Made by a program: the position numbers and the translations under genes. The notes under the pieces were generated by a model. That model saw only the letters and a program-made list of their open reading frames with translations, ran no database searches and was not told the origin of the DNA. Below, one piece after another: positions 1 to 11,415 of a stretch of DNA of 64,000 nucleotides. Each line of letters starts with the position of its first letter. Within the stretch, counting starts at the first letter, position 1. The DNA comes from Lantana camara (taxonomy: Eukaryota; Streptophyta; Magnoliopsida; Lamiales; Verbenaceae): assembly GCA_037501455.1 (NCBI GenBank), contig CM074858.1, forward strand, positions 46,497,001 to 46,561,000. Direction: 5' to 3'.

Positions 1-578
1 TATTATGTTAATCTCTTCCATAAGCTTCTATAAGCTCATTTCATCCAAGAATTTCCAAACATATCCATCCCTCTCTCTCGGTATCCATTGGAAGAAAAGG
101 AAGAAGTGATTTTCTTATCAATCATCAAGATTTCAAGAATTATTCCAAGCTTTTGAGAGTTGATCATCTTCATCACCTTCTTCTCCATTCCTTCATTTTC
201 AAGGTTGGTTGCATGGAAAAGCATGATTTTTGATCATATTTGAATAGGTTAGGGTTTGAGTGATATATGCTATATGATTGAAATAGAATTGGAAGTATGA
301 TTGAATGATCATAACATGAACTATTACATGATTTCTAGCTTGAATCATTGAATATTTGGCAAGAATGAGCTAGGTTGATCATAGGCTTGAGACCTTGGAA
401 TCTTGTTGATATTGCATGTTTTATATGTTCAAGTGATAGATTATCATGTGTTGAAGTTGTATACATCATATTTCCAGAAATTATAGCTTTTGGGGATCAA
501 ATATGGAATTTGTGGCCTTGTTGCTTTCTTCCCCGAGAGCTTCCCCTGTTTCTGCCTCTGTTTTTCATTTACAGAGAC

Positions 579-811
579 TGGGAACGACCGTTCCCAGCCC
601 CAAGGCATCGCGGGAACGGGCGTTCCCATTCCTTTTCAAAATATGAGCGGCCGAGCATGGGAACGGCCGTTCCCATTTTGGCCTTGCGCCGGAAGGGCCG
701 TTCCCAGCTCAAAGGCGCGCTTCAGAGGGGAAAAAACGCGGGCACGTTTTGGGGAACTCTTGGGAACGACCGTTCCCATTTTACAAAGGGAACGGGAACG
801 GTCGTTCCCAC
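579..811 (+). repeat. Palindrome array, GGGAACGNCCGTTCCC type (C1)
   Basis: About six copies of a 14-16 bp near-perfect palindrome (GGGAACGGCCGTTCCC and variants) start near 580, 612, 658, 683, 760 and 789, separated by 15-75 bp of unrelated sequence. The same motif occurs at the same place in C2 and C3. It lies between the first donor-like site and the second exon-like block of the LTR. Each copy could fold into a hairpin in RNA or bind a dimeric protein in DNA; neither is shown by the sequence. Confidence 0.9.
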
Positions 812-1807
812 CTGTGATGCAGAACAAAATATTCTGCACAAAATTACGAAATTAACCCCTCGACCCGACGACTTCTTTGACCCCGAATTGCTATAAGATA
901 TGCTAAAATGATGTGAAACCAAATGTTTTCATGCCACATTGCATTTTCATGATCGTTTCGACACATTTCCGCCGTTCGTCATATTTGGTCCATTCTAGGT
1001 CATAACTCATGTACACACGTTGTGTTTACACAGGTCACGAGGTCGTGAACGAGGGACAAGCTCCCTAGAACGTATCCTTGTCGCATTTCACAAGAAAGGT
1101 GAGGTTTAGTTAATATTAGTATAACACCCTATAACCTTTATGTGAACTTTCAAGCCAAAAAGGTATTTACTTTATTTCTTACATTATTTCTAAACATTCA
1201 AAACAACTTCAAGCAATCGAACCCATGCAAAGCAATGCTTGTAGTTCGATTAATAGCATGACCATGCAAAGCAATGCATGTATTGTACCATTCATGATTG
1301 TCTAGTGGCGAGTAGCATGATTACACATTGGGCCCGAGGGTACGTGTACGAGTCAACCGGGAAAGCATTGGGCTGACGGGTAGCTCTATACACACCCCTC
1401 AACACTGGGATGACCCCTGAATCCACCAGGAGGTTGGTGGAGGAAGGAATCCCGCACGTGGGAGTCATGTTCCTGACGTGCGTAGACTGGATGGATAGGG
1501 CCTTGCAAACCCACCATCACCCGGAGTGAAGGAGTTCATAAATTGAATACGTGTACACCTTAACTGAATTGCTTGATCACATGATATTATAACTAGCTGG
1601 TAATGATTCACTATTGGAGTAAGGTTGGAGAAGCCCACACTCGCCAGGGCCACGGATCAATGAAATGACTTTTATTTAATAAACTTGATAGTTGTAATCT
1701 CGGGCGATGAGTTTATATTTTAAACTTATATTGCTTTCATAGTAAAACATTACCCGAGGTCACAACGTGCATGTTACTTGTGTTATACATATATTAACTG
1801 CTTCACT

Positions 1808-1824
1808 CAGTCTTCCATGGACTG
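1808..1824 (+). promoter_or_regulatory. Conserved CAGTC/GACTG hairpin (C1)
   Basis: CAGTC, 7-nt loop, GACTG; ends 16 nt before the acceptor-like TTTCAG at 1840. The same hairpin occurs at the matching place in the other LTR families with different loops and a different outer pair. Confidence 0.6.
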
Positions 1825-1860
1825 ACACCCCACCTTTCAGGTACTTGAGAGCAGTCGTTT

Positions 1861-2086
1861 GCTAGGCGGGAGTCGAGTCAGGTCGCATCTCCACGGAGTC
1901 TAGCATTTCATTTCATGTTTTGTACAGAACTTTAGATATTATGTTTTGATGTTACTTTCACATGCTGGATTGTGATGTGAACAACATGCAAGGAATGTTA
2001 ATGTATTGGTAGATATATTACCTATAATAAATTACTCAGTGCTTCCGCTCCATCTTATCGCATGTTTAGTTTAGTTCCCGCCTAGC
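1861..2086 (+). other. Inverted arm pair enclosing LTR end region (C1)
   Basis: The left arm GCTAGGCGGGA (1861-1871) is the exact 11-nt reverse complement of the right arm TCCCGCCTAGC (2076-2086). The arms bracket the last exon-like segment, including the GCTTCCGCT motif. The same arms, about 230-340 bp apart, are found in the other LTR families. Confidence 0.65.
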
Positions 2087-2219
2087 TTGTTGGTATTGCA
2101 TTGTCACCCGTTCGCTATAGCTTTGATTTATGTATGGATTACCCATTTCATACGTGGATTGAGGCTATAGTGCGGGGGTGTGGCACCTCCACGTGTAAGG
2201 GGTGCTACAGTGAAGTTAC

Positions 2220-4755
2220 AAGGATCGAGCACCAAGTGCTTGAACGATCAAAAGCTCTCCACCCTGGAGACAAACTGTACAAAAGACCACAAGACGTGTT
2301 TGTGAGACTCAAGACTCTTAATGAACCATATACGACGCACGACAATGCTCACACATAAAATCATGTCATGAAAATGTTCATGTGCATTATTAAGGCGTTT
2401 AACTCATATATCCACGTCAGTCAATCATTCATTCATTATCATTCAATTCATATTTCCAATCCAATAATTCAAGAATTCAAATAGGAGCATAGAACATATT
2501 CAAGCTCTTCCATAATGCTACCACATACTTCATATTACATAAGATAGCATATTTCGAAGGTTTGACAACAAGAAGAAGTCATATGATATAGAAAATAAGT
2601 GATGCGATTCATAAACGACATATAAACACACATAAACGGCATTAAGAAAAAGCATGCCTATAACACATCCAAATGCCATGAAATTAAACCACAATACTCC
2701 TAACACATAGTAAAACAAGTTCATAGTTCAACACAAAAGGAGATAAAGTCATTCAAGAGGTGAAACGAATAAAAAACCGAAAAGGAAGCAACACGGACTG
2801 CACAGGGGAAGGGACACGGGGGTGTCACCTTCCTTAGCCAAACTGAGCCACGGGCGTGGCTCAGTACAGAGCTTCCCAGAAGGTGTGACACGCCCGTGTC
2901 TCACTCTTATGAGTAAATGAGACACGGGGGTGTCACGGTACAGAACTAAAACCGTTCACAAAGTTAAACCGGCAAAACTGATCCCTTACAAACTCAATCC
3001 AAAAGCATAACAAACCAACTCCAAATGCTATGAAACTTGGTATACAACATATTTGGCATGTTATGAACATTTTTCATTTAGAGTGCAAAGGCTAAATCAC
3101 ACGTTAAGATCATCGAATCCATGCAACAAAACTGGGTCGCCAAAATCGTACATATGAGCCCTAATGATTCCATCATGCCTTGATCAAGTACTTAGGGGTT
3201 GAATTTGGATCTGAAACTTTGGGGAATGCATGCTAACATACTAAACAACTAATATACATCATATATATGCAAAATGGCACAATTTAAATCACATTAGGGT
3301 GACCAACAACCACACATAGGCAACAGCAACAAATCTGTCATGGAGCATGCATAAAAACAGGCCATGTATTTCGGTTTTGAGGCTTCAAATGGATCCAAAT
3401 ACTTGAAACATGAATGCTAACATATATAACAATGAGTGTACATCAACTCCAAGCAATTTCACACGAAATGGAGACCATTTGATCAAGCATCAACACAATA
3501 TTTCACACAGCAGTTCGAAAACAGGGGAATCAATTAGATCATCAAGTTTGGAGTTCCATATCTCAAAATTTTATAAAAGGAGCAAGAGATGAAATCCTTA
3601 TAACATCATATACTATCAGTTAGGAAAGAAATAAGCCAATAGAAAAGCTCATATACTCATTTACAAGCAAGGAAATCAGCTACACAAGCAAATAGGTCAC
3701 AAGAGCAAAAATCCCTAAAAGTTCATATAAAACTCATCCCTCAAACCCTAACCAAATCTGACCCAAATCATGATGTAAGTAGATGAAATCAAGTATAATA
3801 GAGTAGAGAAGACATAAATATTCATACCTTGAAGATTTGGGAGAGAAGGGTGGTGGTTTGAGCTCCAAAACCACAAAAATGGCCAAGGGTTTCTCTCTTC
3901 TCCTCTTCTTCCCTCTCTCGTTTTAGTTGCAGCTGGAAATGGAGATATGTGGTTCGGTTTTCAGAGCTAAAGAGGAGAGAAAGGGCTTAACTCAAGGTAG
4001 ATAAGTCATGGTTAGGGTATGGTTAGGTTAAGAGGTGTTATGGGGTCCCACCATGAAGACTAGTCAACCAAAAGGAGCTCTTCTTACACGAGTCGCCTGT
4101 TACGGTTGGATTTCGGAGGTCTTAATGATCTCAAAAAGGTATGAGGCTTGTTCCATTGTCTCCGGATCGTCGATACGAAGGCAACGGAGTTGACGGAATT
4201 CAAATCCGAATTCCCGAGCTCAAGATATCACGCACGGAACCAAGGGTGCGCTAATTGCTCGTTAGCCCCCGATTTGGTTCCACAATCAAAATTAAATTCA
4301 TAAACACGTCAAATGAATCCGAAAACACAAACCGAGCATACAGGCATGTTCGCAACACACATATATACGACATACTAAATTTCCATACCAATCCGATATC
4401 ATTACATATATGAACGAAACACAAATAGAACGCTCATGCCATGAACGAATTCATATTGTTATAAATGATTTACTAAAACTTAAATTCCATATTAATTAAA
4501 TTAAAACCAACTAATAACATGTTGAAATTAATTAACGAAATTACCGAAATAGTTAAGGTAACACAAAACCTTAATTGAGAATTTAACACTAAATATCAAA
4601 GTAGAAATAAAATGAATTAAATTAAATATTAATAGTTTATAGTTTAAATCAAATAAAAACACTTATGAACAAGTAATCATATAATTAAATAATTGAATCG
4701 CGCAATTTATAAACAATACGCCACATTATTTAAACTGAAAAACGGGGGCGTTACA
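2220..4755 (-). mobile_element. LTR of the LARD A superfamily (A2), right part only
   Basis: Minus-orientation LTR ending (plus strand) in CGGGGGCGTTACA at 4755. It aligns with the LARD A LTRs in the ATGTTCATGTGCA region (2370, compare 16808), the donor-like site (CTTGAAG at 3830) and the distal block with CCCGAGCTCAAGATATCA (4213). Its start is cut at 2219/2220 by C1. It interrupts A1, whose sequence resumes with ATAAATGAG at 4756, as found continuously at 18008 in LARD A. No coding frame is seen. The stretch 4300-4740 is AT-rich, U3-like sequence. Confidence 0.75.
2812..2936 (-). repeat. Palindrome array, GACACGGGNGTGTC type (A2)
   Basis: Four palindromes in 125 bp: GACACGGGGGTGTC (2813), GAGCCACGGGCGTGGCTC (2846), GACACGCCCGTGTC (2887) and GACACGGGGGTGTC (2921). 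The second has the same design with a different arm (GAGCCAC/GTGGCTC): paired bases changed together. It lies in the same LTR slot as the arrays of the other families. Confidence 0.88.
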
Positions 4756-5916
4756 ATAAATGAGAAGAGGATGTCAAAAAAAATCATTTTCAAGCTTTGA
4801 ATCAATCAAAACCATCAAGAATTGAACGAGATCAACAAATATGCTCTAAACCCCTTATTTTCGAATTCAGTCAAGAAACTTGTGAAACCATGATCAAATT
4901 TGGGGATGAATGAATGAAAATGATTAGGAATGAACATATAACATAACCCTAAGCTTACCTTGTTGATTGGATGAAGATTGGATGAGATTTGAGCTCCAAA
5001 ATCTCAAAGGAATGCAAGGTTACGGGAGAGAACTGGAGAGCAGTAACTTTGGCTGAGATTTGTGAATTGTGTGAGGGTTGGTTCGGTTAGGGCATAGTAC
5101 AGCAGGTTAGGTGGTTGAGTTAGGGTTCTATAGCATCAAACCATGGTTAATTTGGTCAACAAATGAATAAGTTATGGCCATTTTAGTGCAACAAGGTCAG
5201 TTTCATCGCCGTTTCGTTTTTCGGTTGAATTTCGGAGGTCCAAATGAAGTTAGGAAAATATAAGGCTAAGTTTACAAAACTTGAATTTTCGTTACGAGTT
5301 TAGCGAAGTTGACGGAACTCGAATCCGAGTTCCCGAGCTCAAGATATTAAATACGGAACCAAGGGTGCGCTAAGTGCTCGTTAGCCCCGACTTGGATTCC
5401 AAAATTCAAATTAAATCCGAAACACAAGCAAATGAATCCAATAATACGAAATGAACAAATGTTCATATACAAGACACGTATAAGTTCAACATATTAAATT
5501 CGTACGAAATTCCGGTATCAATTCAAATAGAAACGAAGCACGTAAATGTCACTCATACGCAATGTAACAATAAAATTAACAATATTACAAATAATATACT
5601 ATAAATACGTATATAATATATTATAATTAATAATGCATGCATACGTATATATATATAATGAATACATGCATGCATATATAATTTATAAATATAAATGCAT
5701 GCATAATTATATTCATGCACACGTACACAATAATATATGTATATATATATTTATATTATATAAATATATTTAATATTAATAACATTAAATAAAATAATTA
5801 ACATTTAATACATTTAAAATAAATTAAATATGTAAAACACGTATAATTAATTATTCGCGCAATTGGATAAACACATACTTCATGCTATACAAAATAAGAA
5901 AAACGGGGGCGTTACA
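4756..5916 (-). mobile_element. LTR of the LARD A superfamily (A1), right part only
   Basis: Begins ATAAATGAGAAGAGGATGTC, matching 18008 inside the LARD A LTR, and ends GGGGGCGTTACA at 5916. It carries the donor-like site (minus CAACAAG|GTAAGC at about 4960) and the distal U3-like AT-rich stretch (5560-5860) with GCATGCAT and TATATA runs. A2 is inserted at its left edge; its first two thirds should lie left of the window. Non-coding. Confidence 0.75.
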
Positions 5917-8900
5917 CGGAAGCTTAAAACATACCACATGCATAAGAGTTCAATATCAATACATGCGCTTCAGTCCTTGTCAAGTCAAATATCACAAGGT
6001 GATAAAGATCAATCCATCATTTAAGTGAACAACACGGTCCAGCACATAATGCTCAAAATATGGAAATGTAAATCATCCTAGAGACCGCCACGGTCCATCT
6101 AATAAGGTAACCTCAACATCTCCATACATAATAATCCATAAGTAAACCCGAAAGCATAAACATAAGTCATAAAGTACGCTACAACAAAACGAATACAAAC
6201 TAGACTCAAAGACAAGACTCTCAAGAAAGACCCCGCCTAGCTTGACTCCAAAACGCAACCTGCGGACGTGGAAGGTAAAGGAGATCAGTTCAAACGGAAC
6301 CAGTGAGGAGAAGTATACATAATATAATATAAGGGGGTTTAATGCATGCCCAACAAAGATATTCATAATTCCATTCTTTCAAAGTAAATGCAAGTTTTGG
6401 TAAAATGAATCGTAAACCAAAGCACTGGCTCGGCGAGAACGAGCACTCCATCCGATCTTCCCAAACCAAGAAATCAAACCAATCCATCCTTTACATCGTT
6501 GATGTCGAGGGTGTGCACCCCCGATCATCCATAACGTAGAGAATTCGGTCCATGAAACCTAGCTCTCTCCAAGAAAACTTCAACCCCAAAACCTCCTCAG
6601 AGTCTTAGTAGTCTTGTCCACAGTGGGAACTTTGGATAAGGACATCCATCGGCCCTTGCCTTCCCGGAATATCTCTCACCTCCATCCCCGAGCTCAAATT
6701 CGATTGCCCCAAGCAAGCGTCCTTGCAAGGTACATCATAACCTCGCTACACAACACACACATACATAATATAAAAATGAAAGTTCTGAAACCATTTTGGG
6801 TATCTATCCCATATACCAAAACTCAAGTTTTACTTGTAAATCATTTTCCATAAGCAAATATCCATAATAAGAGCAAAGCTCACAGAACTTGGCTTAAAGC
6901 CTACATATACATTTCGAAAATGGAAGTTTAAATCATCAAATATGATAGGCCATATGTGTCCACAGTTTTGAAATCATTTCATAATATAACTCCTCACCTT
7001 TACCAAGAACCTCGAAGATCAAGCACGAACAAGGAAGGTTACATGTCCGGAGACTCACCACCTAATAAGACAAACGTACCAACAAAGATAAGACTCAACT
7101 CAATACCCAAATAGGACGACGCACGTCTTTGACATGAATGCAAGTATGCTAATAATGTGCAAGGAATGTTCAAGGATGGCATACATTGGCGATGATGAAC
7201 ACATTGCATCATATGAGTCATATAACAAGCTTTCAAGTCCAAGGCATGCAAGCAACATGTAAATCATTCTTAGCACATTCTTACATATAATCGAGGCATG
7301 CAAGACATTACAATGTATATAAACATGATTCCAAGTCATATATATCATATTAGTGGTGTAAGAAGTGCAAAGGAAGCAAAACGAACAAAATCATGAAAAC
7401 TCAAATTTTGGACCCGAGAGTACCCAAACGGGCGTTTGGTGTTTGTGAAGGAAGTGCAAACGGGCGTTTTGCCCTTGAAAAAACGTGAAAGTATTTTTTC
7501 AAACGGGGGTTTGGGGTTTCAATGCAATTTTCACATGGGTGTTTGACATGCGACTGGTGCAAAACGGATTTACGAACATATGCTTGAAAATGATGAAAAT
7601 TAACCTCCAAATACTCCTAAATCATGTTCCAAAGCTAATGCAATACATATAAACGAATTTAAACTTCAAATATCATGATACAAACATTTTGGAACAAATA
7701 TGCATCAAGTAATCCAATAATTTAGCACATATGAGTTTCATCTTCTTTAAGTACTCAAGCCCCAAACTCAGCAATGGTCGAATCTTCAATCATGCAATAA
7801 GCTTAAGGAAATTAATCACATTCTTCATGAAATTGCTCAAGGAACAAGAATCAATCACCAAATCAAGCTAAAACACACAAGAAGATGAACATGCAAGAAT
7901 ATTCATAGGAGTTTAAAAGGTCAACAATGGTGGTTTCTTCAAACAAGCATGAAACTTAAGGAAACCTATCATATTCTTCATAAAAGCACATAAGGAACAC
8001 GAATCCATCATCAAAACAGTCTAAAATATGTTAGAACATAAACATGCATAAGTTCTTATGAAAGCTTCAAAGTGCTTTAATGGTGAAATCTTCAAATGAA
8101 CATGAAAACAAGAAATTCTTATATCAAATCGTTCCTAGCATCAAGATAAACATATTTCCATCAACAAATTCGGATTTAATCCGACTAACATGAACCCTAG
8201 ATTCACATTCAAGCTCAAAACCATCAAGAACACAAACCCATGAAAAGAGCACACAAATCTTACCTTGGGAGCTGGAAATCGAAGAGGAATCTTGTTCTCT
8301 AGTCTTGAATCTCCAGCTTTAATCTTGGATCTTGGTTCTTGAAAATGGTTTGAAGATCTTGGGTGTTCTTGAGAGAAGATGAATAGGTTGGAGAGAAAAG
8401 TTAGAGAGAGACAGGGTTTGAATCTTATGAAATAACGTAACTTTGAGTCTTAGTGTTATAATCTGAATTAGACAAATTGGATCAGCTGAATAGGGTCATG
8501 GAGCGGGTCATACGGGTCGGATTTAAGTGAGATTGGGTCTCAAATTCGGTCAGGATTGAAATTGTGTCGCAGGTCAACATTTAGGCTTGACTTTTCGTAA
8601 AACGGCCATAACTTCTTCGTCCGAACTCCAAATCGAGCGATTCAAGAACCCACGAACTCGTAATCGAATCATCTAATCAATTTCATTAAGTTATATCCAG
8701 TTCCAAGCTCAGAAAATAAATTTACCTTTTTGTCTCTAAATTATGCTTTAATGTCCAAATAAGCACATAGTTTCGTTTAATCATAAAACATGCTATCAAA
8801 GCTCAATAGGAACAATACGCGCACATAATTAACATATCAAATAGTCATGTATTTCATACAAATCATGTATTTCACATAAGCACAAAATGATTACCAAATT

Positions 8901-8991
8901 AAGGCATAATTCCACATAACTCAAGCAATTAAAAGATAAATCGTACACTCTCGTGCCAAACCCTACCTTGATCGAGAAGCGGGGCGTCACA
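5917..8991 (-). mobile_element. LTR family B, right part only
   Basis: Minus-orientation LTR ending GGGGCGTCACA at 8991. It begins abruptly with CGGAAGCTTAAAAC, which corresponds to the GCGGAAGC motif about 160 bp inside the start of other LTRs (for example 49936), so it is cut by A1. Recognisable modules: CCCGCCTAGC arm at about 6233; a weak hairpin at 6287-6299; conserved block about 6420-6720; an exon-like end (minus GGTAAAG|GTGAGG) near 7003; palindrome array 7425-7546; donor-like CCCAAG|GTAAGA near 8265. The stretches 7560-8250 and 8430-8980 are AT-rich with no ORF worth calling. Confidence 0.75.
7425..7546 (-). repeat. Palindrome array, CAAACGGGCGTTTG type (family B LTR)
   Basis: Four units in 122 bp: CAAACGGGCGTTTGG (7425), CAAACGGGCGTTTTG (7457), CAAACGGGGGTTTGG (7500) and the weaker CACATGGGTGTTTG (7533). 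It lies in the same slot of the LTR as the other arrays but has a different palindrome. Confidence 0.85.
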
Positions 8992-9234
8992 GATACAATA
9001 AGTAAAGCGGAACCATAATTCATATTAACACATACCACTCAAGTATTACAATCAAGGGACTACAAGACCCGCAATATTTACAAGAATACTTGAAGATACA
9101 ATAATACATTATCGAGTATAAAGACATGAGATGCTAAAAGGGTAAAGTTATGCTAGGACCAAAATAAGGACTTCACGACAACCTTATTCCCCACCTAGCA
9201 AACCCTGTAAAAGACTAAGAACAACGTGGGGTGT

Positions 9235-9248
9235 CAGTCCAAGGACTG
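9235..9248 (-). promoter_or_regulatory. Conserved hairpin, Tekay-like 3' LTR
   Basis: CAGTCCAAGGACTG, a perfect palindrome; as a hairpin, CAGTC-CAAG-GACTG. It lies just before the last acceptor-like site in element orientation. Confidence 0.6.
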
Positions 9249-10166
9249 AGTGAGGGACATAATAGATATATCAGATGCGCATGCAATCCATAACTCCGAG
9301 TAAAGTCTTAGAAAGTCCCAAGCGGGTAGTTTAAGAGAAGCATTACTCGGAACTACGGAAATCATATTATTACTTGACAAAACCATAACTTGACGTGGCC
9401 CGGCGAGGGGGAAAATCTCCAACCATACTCCCATAGTGTGTGTTTAAAACTTACTTAAGCATTCATGCATAACATAATCATAATAAGAAATAACTTAGTT
9501 TTCCATCCTTCTTCCTCCGGGGCGGTGGAAGCGTTTGCAAGGCCCAAACCACCTCAAGAAACAATATCGAGACGGGGGATCATGACTCCTTCTCGCTCCT
9601 TCAATGGGTTAACCACCGGCTCAAGAGTATCTCACCTCCCACACTACACGGTCGCGTGAGAAACTCTCAAAGGGTACTATATGTAATGGCTTATCCGACG
9701 GCCCGATGCGGTACCGATCTCCATTCAAACAATTCCACGGGGCCCAATAACATGTGCATGATTCTCGCCAAAATTTTCATAAAACATTTGAAAACCTATC
9801 ATACTTAAATCATTTTCCAAATTATACATATCCTTAATACATTTAACTTAAATAGGCACACAAGATATTAGGGTTCTAATTAACTAAAATAAAACCTCAC
9901 CTTGACAAAAGGAAGAAGAAATCAAAAGCCTACTGACCCTGCTCCTCGACCGGATCAAACTCTATGCAAGAAACACGAGTGTACATAAGACTCTAGATAA
10001 ATAAACCAATTAACGGAAGAACGGAATATGAATGCATGTCATGAGATGTTAAAATAAATGAAACAATTGTTGATAATTCATAATTAATTCACAAGAAGGC
10101 ATGGAGCGAGTTATAACGAACGAGAGGTATGAATTAACAAAAGTTCAAAAGTAAAGCTTCCAGGGC

Positions 10167-10388
10167 CTCATCCCGACCGGGATGAAATTTGAACCGAAAA
10201 GTGTCTCGGCCGGGACACTTTTAACGAGAGCAAAATACTTAATTTTTCAGGTGGATCCCAGCCGGGATAAAAAATGAACTAACAGGTGTCCTGGCCGAGA
10301 CAGTTTTAACGAGTGAAAATATTTGAATTTTCAAGGGGATCCCGGCGGGGATAAAAAATGAATTAAAAAGGTTCCCAGTCGGGAACCA
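10167..10388 (-). repeat. Palindrome array, TCCCGGCCGGGA type (Tekay-like 3' LTR)
   Basis: Six units: CATCCCGACCGGGATG (10169), GTGTCTCGGCCGGGACAC (10201), GGATCCCAGCCGGGAT (10253), GTGTCCTGGCCGAGAC (10286), GGATCCCGGCGGGGAT (10336) and GGTTCCCAGTCGGGAACC (10371). The outer arms differ between units (CAT/ATG, GTG/CAC, GGT/ACC) and stay mostly complementary. Confidence 0.9.
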
Positions 10389-10984
10389 AAACTCGAAAAA
10401 CAGTAGATGGCAGGGGTTTTGTTCCATGCATTCCAACCAACCAAAACCGGTTCAAACATGAAAATGCAAACTCATACTAATCTATAACACATATAGACAC
10501 CGTATGTATCAATTATACATCAAACATCACACATATAGGCACTAGGATTAATCCAAATTCAATATATAAAACCCCATTCATGCCAACTTATTAAATAACC
10601 CAACAACCAAAGCATTTATGCAATAAATCAAAAGATACACAAATATATGATCACATATTCATGCTTAAGAACAAGAATACACATCTAAGTCATTAAACCC
10701 TAATTATTAAATCAATCACACATACAAATATATCAATACCAACCTTGAATGAAAAGAAGAAAGGAATGAAAATGATGAAATGGTGGAGATGGTGATGATG
10801 ATCCTTCTCTTCCTCCTTCTTCTTGCTTGGAATCAAGAGTGTGTGTGATGAATGAAAGAATGTAGTGTGTGTGTGAGAGAGATTTTGTGTGTGTTTGTGT
10901 GAGTTCTTGTGTATATATGATATGTATATGTAATATATGTATAGATATATAATTTACATGTATAAAGTAATGTCAAGATTATAA

Positions 10985-11028
<44 letters not shown>
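10985..11028. repeat. (TA)n microsatellite
   Basis: Uninterrupted TA run of about 44 bp in the U3-like part of the Tekay-like 3' LTR. It is absent from the 5' LTR copy, so it expanded or was lost after insertion. A shorter TA run lies at about 11153-11172. Confidence 0.95.
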
Positions 11029-11031
<3 letters not shown>

Positions 11032-11381
11032 GCTTGTGTGAGTGTATTAGTGTAGGATGTAATTATGTATACATATATATATGCATGTTTCATGAATATG
11101 TGCATGAAGTAAATATATAGGCATATAGTAACTCTTATGAAACTAATTTAAGTATATATATATATATATATAATATGACATATTTATGAGATGTATGGAT
11201 TATGCATTATGTGTATATGTCATAATATGAAAGGAAACAAATTTGCAATTAAATGATCACGTAGGCAATTAATCACGCAATTCACTTAGACACATAATCG
11301 CTTAAAGCATGCCAACAATTCTAACTCTCAAACTCTCACGTGTGGCACGCGTACCTGTAAGACGAAACACGGGGCGTTACA

Positions 11382-11396
11382 ACCCTCCCCTCTTAA
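11382..11396 (-). other. Polypurine tract, Tekay-like element
   Basis: On the minus strand a purine-rich run (TTTTAAGAGGGGAGGGT) abuts the TGTAACGCCCC start of the 3' LTR. This is where plus-strand DNA synthesis is primed. Similar tracts abut both LARDs. Confidence 0.85.
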
Positions 11397-11415
11397 AAGA
11401 ACCTGGTACCCAGAT

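Larger units (their letters stand above)
1..2219 (+). mobile_element. LTR, family C copy 1 (C1), left end outside window
   Basis: Non-coding long terminal repeat in plus orientation, ending GGGGTGCTACA at 2219. It aligns along its length with 35537-38098 (C2) and the split copy 44309-60451 (C3). Modules in order: CT-rich leader (about 20-200), donor-like CAAG|GTTGG at 203/204, palindrome array 579-811, acceptor-like CACAG at 1033, exon-like block 1034-1098 ending AAG|GTGAGG, conserved block about 1329-1650, hairpin 1808-1824, acceptor TTTCAG at 1840, inverted arms at 1861 and 2076. No ORF is shared with the other copies; the 173-codon plus-strand frame at 375-896 runs over the palindromes and is not coding. 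No internal region follows, so it is probably a solo LTR, but its start and left TSD lie outside the window. The right TSD would be GTGAA (2220-2224). Confidence 0.82.
8992..11381 (-). mobile_element. 3' LTR of the Tekay-like element (outer ~160 bp missing)
   Basis: Aligns with 26660-31714 (minus insert E), from GATACAATAAGTAAAGCGG to GGGGCGTTACA at 11381. It retains a block of about 490 bp (roughly 9275-9760) that is absent from the 5' LTR copy. Modules: CCCCACCTAGC arm 9189-9199, hairpin 9235-9248, conserved block about 9360-9730, exon-like block about 9900-9965 ending CAAG|GTGAGG on the minus strand, palindromes 10167-10388, CT-rich leader about 10740-10870, then AT-rich U3-like sequence with a long TA run. 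No ORF. Confidence 0.87.

Noticed and set aside
375..896. 173-codon plus-strand frame
   Set aside because: It reads through the GGGAACGGCCGTTCCC array; frames are not kept in C2 or C3 and no domain is visible.
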